From contig JACCSZ010000158.1 in NCBI GenBank assembly GCA_013812695.1, forward strand, positions 1 to 6,068: a DNA stretch of 6,068 nt, in the 5' to 3' direction. Positions 6,037 to 6,068 of the stretch are shown piece after piece; positions within the stretch are counted from its first letter, which is position 1; the number at the start of each line of letters is the position of its first letter. The notes under the pieces are model-generated. The model ran no database searches. It had not been told where the DNA came from and was given only the letters and a program-made list of their open reading frames with translations. A program made the position numbers and the translations under genes. The DNA comes from Gemmatimonadales bacterium (GTDB taxonomy: Bacteria > Gemmatimonadota > Gemmatimonadetes > Gemmatimonadales > GWC2-71-9).

Positions 6037-6068
6037 CGGCCGTTCCTTCTCTCCATGTCGATCGATCC
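6033..6068 (-). CDS. Possible last codons of an upstream gene overlapping rsfS by ATGA
   Basis: One minus-strand frame entering at the right edge reads GSIDMERRNGR and stops at TGA (6035-6033), overlapping the first rsfS ATG as ATGA. Such four-base overlaps are a common sign of translational coupling in operons, and the rsfS ribosome binding site falls within the same bases. With only eleven residues visible, no product can be named. By usual gene order it could be nadD or a LytR-type gene, but this is a guess. The reading may be accidental. Confidence 0.35.
   Translation of the reverse strand, partial: GSIDMERRNGR
6044..6048 (-). promoter_or_regulatory. Ribosome binding site of rsfS
   Basis: The minus strand reads AGAAGGAACGGCCG before the first ATG at 6036. 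AAGGA is a five-base Shine-Dalgarno match 7 bases from that ATG. This favours 6036 over 6033 as the start. The site would lie inside the last codons of the upstream gene if that gene does end at 6033. Confidence 0.65.

Overview
The window is high-GC bacterial chromosome (about two thirds G+C by eye). Every gene I can support reads on the minus strand. The family mix suggests a diderm of the Fibrobacteres-Chlorobi-Bacteroidetes/Gemmatimonadota neighbourhood, most likely a Gemmatimonadota relative. Three things point that way: a signal peptide ending in Ser-Ala-Gln, an SMC ATPase head with an I-E-x-K-M-I type segment, and a large secreted peptidase/propeller/outer-membrane-barrel fusion. The taxonomic call is an inference from recalled family patterns, not from a search.

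In transcription order (right to left) the layout is as follows. The last few codons of an unknown upstream gene may overlap the next start by ATGA at the right edge. Then comes rsfS (ribosome silencing factor). Twelve bases later is a 1071-residue exported protein: an N-terminal HExxH metallopeptidase of the peptidase-MA kind, a PD40/TolB-type beta-propeller, and a C-terminal Omp85/BamA-like barrel. A 120-base gap follows, with a long inverted repeat built from two opposed tetra-/octanucleotide tandem arrays, and then a possible promoter. Next is a GTG-started predicted lipoprotein with a beta-propeller-like body and a C-terminal SPOR domain. After a 46-base gap holding a GC-rich hairpin, the window ends inside the N-terminal ATPase half of smc (first 296 codons).

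Functionally the region joins a translation-dormancy factor (RsfS), two envelope proteins (one predicted in the outer membrane, one a predicted lipoprotein able to bind septal peptidoglycan) and the chromosome condensation ATPase SMC. rsfS and the peptidase/barrel gene look co-transcribed. The lipoprotein and smc look like a second unit that may start from its own promoter. The best candidates for undescribed biology are the peptidase-propeller-barrel fusion and the propeller-SPOR lipoprotein placed directly before smc. Neither has a function I can name. No mobile element, CRISPR array, tRNA or rRNA was seen, and no gene-free stretch exceeds 300 bases.
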